Assembly: GCA_963822765.1 (NCBI GenBank)
Contig: CAWGJL010000023.1
Coordinates: forward strand, 1 to 64,000
Length of the DNA stretch: 64,000 nucleotides
Direction of reading: 5' to 3'
Source of the DNA: Palsa-504 sp963822765
GTDB lineage: Bacteria > Actinomycetota > Actinomycetes > Streptosporangiales > Streptosporangiaceae
The position numbers were made by a program, and so were the translations under genes. This document shows positions 61,183 through 64,000 of this stretch, piece after piece; the first letter of the stretch is position 1, and every line of letters starts with the position of its first letter. The notes below the pieces were generated by a model that saw nothing but the letters and a program-made list of their open reading frames with translations, had not been told where the DNA came from and ran no database searches.

Positions 61183-62067
61183 CTAGCGCTTCGTGATGTC
61201 GCGGACCAGGGCGGCGGTCTCGCTGGGGGTCTTGCCCACGCGGACGCCGGCCTTTTCCAGCGCTTCCTTCTTGGCCTGGGCGGTGCCGCTCGACCCGGAA
61301 ATGATCGCGCCGGCGTGGCCCATGGTCTTGCCCTCCGGCGCGGTGAAGCCGGCCACGTAACCCACCACCGGCTTGGTCACGTGCTGCTCGATGAAGGCCC
61401 CGGCGCGCTCCTCGGCGTCGCCGCCGATCTCGCCGATCATCACGATCGCGTCGGTCTCCGGGTCCTCCTGGAAGGCCTGCAGGCAGTCGATGTGGGTGGT
61501 CCCGATCACCGGGTCACCGCCGATCCCGACCGCGGTGGAGAAGCCGATGTCACGCAGCTCGTACATCATCTGGTAGGTCAGCGTGCCCGACTTGGACACC
61601 AGGCCGATCCGCCCCTCGCTGGTGATGTCGGCCGGGATGATGCCGGCGTTGGACTTGCCGGGCGAGGCCACGCCCGGGCAGTTCGGCCCGATGATCCGGG
61701 TGCGGTTCCCGGCGGCGCTGGCGTAGGCCCAGAACTCGGCGGTGTCGTGGACCGGGATGCCCTCGGTGATCACGATGCACAGCGGGATGCGGGCGTCGAT
61801 CGCCTCGATGACCGCGGCCTTGGTCCCGGACGCGGGCACGAACACCACCGAGACGTCGGCCCCGGTGGCCGCCATGGTGTCGGCCACGGTGCCGAAGACC
61901 GGCACGTCGGTGCCGTTCAGCTCCACGGTCTGGCCCGCCTTGCGCGGGTTGGTCCCGCCCACGATCTGGGTGCCCGCGGCCAGCATGCGCGCGCCGTGCC
62001 TGCGGCCCTCCGAGCCGGTGATGCCCTGGATCATGACCCGGCTCTGGCCGGTCAGGAAGATCGCCAC
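61183..62067 (-). CDS. sucD: Succinyl-CoA synthetase alpha subunit
   Basis: 294 residues. CoA-binding IFLTGQSRVMIQGITGSEG, SVVFVPASGTKAAVIEAIDA, RIIGPNCPGVASPGKSNAGI, and phospho-His in GKTMGHAGAIISGSSGTAQA. Generates ATP/GTP from succinyl-CoA in the TCA cycle with SucC. GTG 62067 begins 1 bp after the sucC stop region, so translation is coupled. Confidence 0.97.
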   Translation of the reverse strand: MAIFLTGQSRVMIQGITGSEGRRHGARMLAAGTQIVGGTNPRKAGQTVELNGTDVPVFGTVADTMAATGADVSVVFVPASGTKAAVIEAIDARIPLCIVITEGIPVHDTAEFWAYASAAGNRTRIIGPNCPGVASPGKSNAGIIPADITSEGRIGLVSKSGTLTYQMMYELRDIGFSTAVGIGGDPVIGTTHIDCLQAFQEDPETDAIVMIGEIGGDAEERAGAFIEQHVTKPVVGYVAGFTAPEGKTMGHAGAIISGSSGTAQAKKEALEKAGVRVGKTPSETAALVRDITKR

Positions 62068-62068
62068 C

Positions 62069-63256
62069 TCATGCTCCCTTCGCGGCTAGTTCCGCAGCCC
62101 GTCTGGCCGCGCCGTCCATCGTGCCGACCTGCTCGACCACGCTGATCTTTGCCTCGTCCAGGATGCGCCGGCCCTCGGCGGCGTTGTTGCCGTCGAGCCG
62201 GACCACGATCGGGCGGTCCACCTGCTCGCCGCGGCTGGTCAGCATGCCGATCGCCGAGACGATCCCGTTGGCCACCGCGTCGCAGGAGGTGATCCCGCCG
62301 AAGACGTTCACGAACACGCTGCGCACGCTCGGGTCGGACAGCACGATCTCCAGGCCGTTGGCCATCACCTCGGCCGAGGCGCCGCCGCCGATGTCGAGGA
62401 AGTTCGCCGGGCGGATGCCGCCGAACGGCTGGCCCGCGTAGGCCACCACGTCCAGGGTGGACATGACCAGGCCGGCGCCGTTGCCGATGATGCCGACCTG
62501 GCCGTCGAGCTTGACGTAGTTCAGGTGCTTGGCCTTGGCCCGGGCCTCGATCGGGTCGGTGTCGCTGATGTCCTCGAACCGGGCGTGCTCCTGGCGGAAC
62601 GAGGCGTTGTCGTCCAGCGTCACCTTCCCGTCGACCGCGAGGACCTGGCCGTCCTCGGTCAGCGCCATCGGATTGACCTCGACCAGCGTGGCGTCCTCGT
62701 CGGTGAACATGGCCCACAGGCGTTCGGCCAGCAGGGCCGCGCCCGCGGCCGCCTCGGCCGGGATCCGGCCCGCGGCGATGATCTCCTGTGCCTTCGTGGC
62801 GTCCACGCCGGTCAGCGCGGACACCGGGATGCGCGCCACCGCGCCCGGGGAGGTGTGCGCGACCTCCTCGATCTCCATGCCGCCCTGGACCGAGCAGATG
62901 GCCAGGAACGTGCGGTTGGCCCGGTCCAGCAGGAAGGACAGGTAGTACTCGGCGGCGATGTCGACCGCCTGGGCGATGAGCACCGAGTGCACGGTGTGGC
63001 CCTTGATGTCCATGCCCAGGATCTGGCTGGCCTTGTCGTAGGCCTCGTCCGGGCCGTTGGCCAGCTTGACGCCGCCGGCCTTCCCGCGGCCGCCGGTCTT
63101 CACCTGGGCCTTGACCACGACCAGCGGATGGCCAGCGGCGGCGAACCCGGCCGCGGCCGCACGCGCCTCCTCCGCCGTGCGAGCCACCTGGCCGGCCTGC
63201 ACGGGGACGCCGTACTCGGCGAACAGTTCCTTCGCCTGATACTCAAACAAGTCCAC
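62069..63256 (-). CDS. sucC: Succinyl-CoA synthetase beta subunit
   Basis: 395 residues, ATP-grasp. MDLFEYQAKELFAEYGVPVQ, VVVKAQVKTGGRGKAGGVKL, LVEVNPMALTEDGQVLAVDG, KLDGQVGIIGNGAGLVMSTL and NVFGGITSCDAVANGIVSAI match the family throughout. First gene of the sucCD operon. Confidence 0.97.
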   Translation of the reverse strand: MDLFEYQAKELFAEYGVPVQAGQVARTAEEARAAAAGFAAAGHPLVVVKAQVKTGGRGKAGGVKLANGPDEAYDKASQILGMDIKGHTVHSVLIAQAVDIAAEYYLSFLLDRANRTFLAICSVQGGMEIEEVAHTSPGAVARIPVSALTGVDATKAQEIIAAGRIPAEAAAGAALLAERLWAMFTDEDATLVEVNPMALTEDGQVLAVDGKVTLDDNASFRQEHARFEDISDTDPIEARAKAKHLNYVKLDGQVGIIGNGAGLVMSTLDVVAYAGQPFGGIRPANFLDIGGGASAEVMANGLEIVLSDPSVRSVFVNVFGGITSCDAVANGIVSAIGMLTSRGEQVDRPIVVRLDGNNAAEGRRILDEAKISVVEQVGTMDGAARRAAELAAKGA

Positions 63257-63516
63257 GCTTAATCTCCATCATTTCCGCCGGTCATTCGATCGGTAAACGT
63301 CTTGGCAGCCAGGTCCGCGACGGTCCGCACCGCGCGGTTACCGGCCATCTCGTCCGGATGGCCTGCACGAGGATCACGCGGGCCAGCCTAACGCTCCCGG
63401 TGGCTGAATGCTCAGCCAGCTTGCCAGCGCGAAGTCACCGATGGCATGCCGCTGTCTGTGATCAGGGCCACCTGGCCAGGGTGCTGAGGAACGCGGGGTC
63501 AAGTCCGGATCGTGAA
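63257..63516. other. Upstream region of sucCD, no gene seen
   Basis: Presumed to hold the sucCD promoter on the minus strand; no distinct motif identified. Confidence 0.4.
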
Positions 63517-63568
63517 ACCACTGCTCGTTCGGAATAATTAAATTCTTTTTTACCGAACGGGCCGTGGT
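63517..63568. repeat. Inverted pair of dispersed elements with AT-rich loop (copy 4)
   Basis: ACCACTGCTCGTTCGG (63517-63532) and CCGAACGGGCCGTGGT (63553-63568) are inverted, 14 of 16 matched, around a loop AATAATTAAATTCTTTTTTA. The right arm is a standard copy of the dispersed element; the left arm a diverged copy. The stop of the thioesterase remnant follows at 63570-63572. Confidence 0.7.
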
Positions 63569-63569
63569 G

Positions 63570-63704
63570 TCAGGACCCTGGACCTGGCAGGGCCAGCTCG
63601 GTGGTGACGGTCGCCGGGCGGCCCGGCAGGATCACGGACGAGCCCGTCGCGACGGCCACCTTCTTGCCGTCGGCGTCGAACACCTCCGAGGTGCCGATGG
63701 CCAT
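63570..63704 (-). pseudogene. Thioesterase-like C-terminal fragment
   Basis: 44 codons: MAIGTSEVFDADGKKVAVAT then SSVILPGRPATVTTELALPG. This looks like the last strands of a PaaI-type hotdog thioesterase (FDADGKKVAVATG). No N-terminal part lies upstream, so I read it as a remnant between two copies of the dispersed repeat. Confidence 0.45.
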
Positions 63705-63774
63705 GCTAAGAAAGCGAGCTGGTTGACAGGTGCTTAGCCAGCTTGCCCGGAGCGGGAAGGCACGCCGCAGGGCT

Positions 63775-63800
63775 GTCACCACGGGCCGTTCGGACAAAGA
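63775..63800 (+). repeat. Dispersed element, copy 5
   Basis: CACCACGGGCCGTTCGG at 63777-63793, followed by ACAAAGAT. It contains the stop codon (63776-63778) of the partial gene that enters from the right. Confidence 0.65.
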
Positions 63801-64000
63801 TCTTGATCAGGCTGGTCCGGGCCGATGACCTTCTCCGTCGTGATCAGGGCTTCTGCCGTGGGCCCGCTTCCGGTGACCTGGAAAACATTTATGCCGAACG
63901 GATCCAGGGTGACAGCTTCCAGGTCTTGGTCCCCGTTCAGCGTGGTGAGTGCGCGGTCGTCGGCCAGGACGGGCTTGAGGGTCAGCGTTTCGGCGGCGTG
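63776..64000 (-). CDS. C-terminal end of a partial gene
   Basis: Open from the window edge to TGA at 63778-63776: 74 codons reading AAETLTLKPVLADDRALTTL, VTLDPFGINVFQVTGSGPTA and ending DQDLCPNGPW. No start in the window. Codon use looks real (G/C third positions), and the sequence resembles a beta-rich C-terminal domain, but I do not recognise a family. The last residues are encoded by the dispersed repeat. Confidence 0.45.
   Translation of the reverse strand, partial: HAAETLTLKPVLADDRALTTLNGDQDLEAVTLDPFGINVFQVTGSGPTAEALITTEKVIGPDQPDQDLCPNGPW

Overview
The window is high-GC DNA from an actinobacterium. Support comes from an actinobacterial acyl-CoA carboxylase epsilon subunit, a mycothiol-type MDMPI/DinB enzyme, an ECF42 sigma factor with its YciI (DGPF) partner, a DUF6350 membrane protein beside purN/purH, frequent GTG starts and many ATGA overlaps. 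Streptosporangiales or a neighbouring order is my guess from gene order; I cannot name a species. I saw no rRNA, tRNA, CRISPR array or replication origin.

Region 1 (1-13.8 kb) is accessory and partly decayed. It holds a shattered ABC-2 permease, a frameshifted DDE transposase, an intact IS630-type transposase, a broken ~540-residue conserved protein of unknown function, a frameshifted alpha/beta hydrolase and an internally deleted reductase. Intact genes among these are two paralogous TetR regulators, two enoyl-CoA hydratases, an SDR and an MDR reductase. AT-rich palindromes lie beside the TetR genes.

Region 2 (13.8-43.2 kb) is mostly intact core metabolism: acyl-CoA dehydrogenase, RodZ-like HTH protein, purE/purK facing an NCS1 nucleobase permease, GtrA protein, two-component pair, carboxylase beta subunit with HMG-CoA lyase, PH-domain protein, birA, AlaX-type editing protein, ppc, propionyl-CoA carboxylase beta, NYN protein, carboxylase epsilon, a VapBC module, gatCAB, the YciI/ECF42 pair, an MDMPI-fold protein, ligA and a MetE-like methionine synthase.

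Region 3 (43.2-51.2 kb) looks like an island between the metE-like/ligA block and mnmA. It has a DUF899 protein, a cassette of very small single-helix membrane proteins that look like paralogues (several ending the helix with an REDR motif), a broken GntR/UTRA regulator, an MFS exporter with a damaged 5' end, a 21-codon ORF with a strong ribosome binding site, a 2OG-Fe(II) oxygenase, a P-loop kinase, and an AT-richer EgtD-like methyltransferase overlapping mnmA.

Region 4 (51.2-64 kb) returns to core genes: mnmA, cysteine desulfurase, etfA/etfB, UDP-glucose dehydrogenase, purH (interrupted), purN, a DUF4190-like membrane protein, DUF6350, sucD/sucC, then remnants and a partial gene at the right edge.

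The most unusual signals are: a dispersed intergenic repeat with core CCGAACGGRCCRTGGTG; the microprotein cassette at 44.1-46.0 kb; the peptide/oxygenase/kinase/methyltransferase neighbourhood at 48.6-51.2 kb; a start-codon module present three times before a carboxylase gene; and a GC-rich insertion carrying a homopolymer inside purH.
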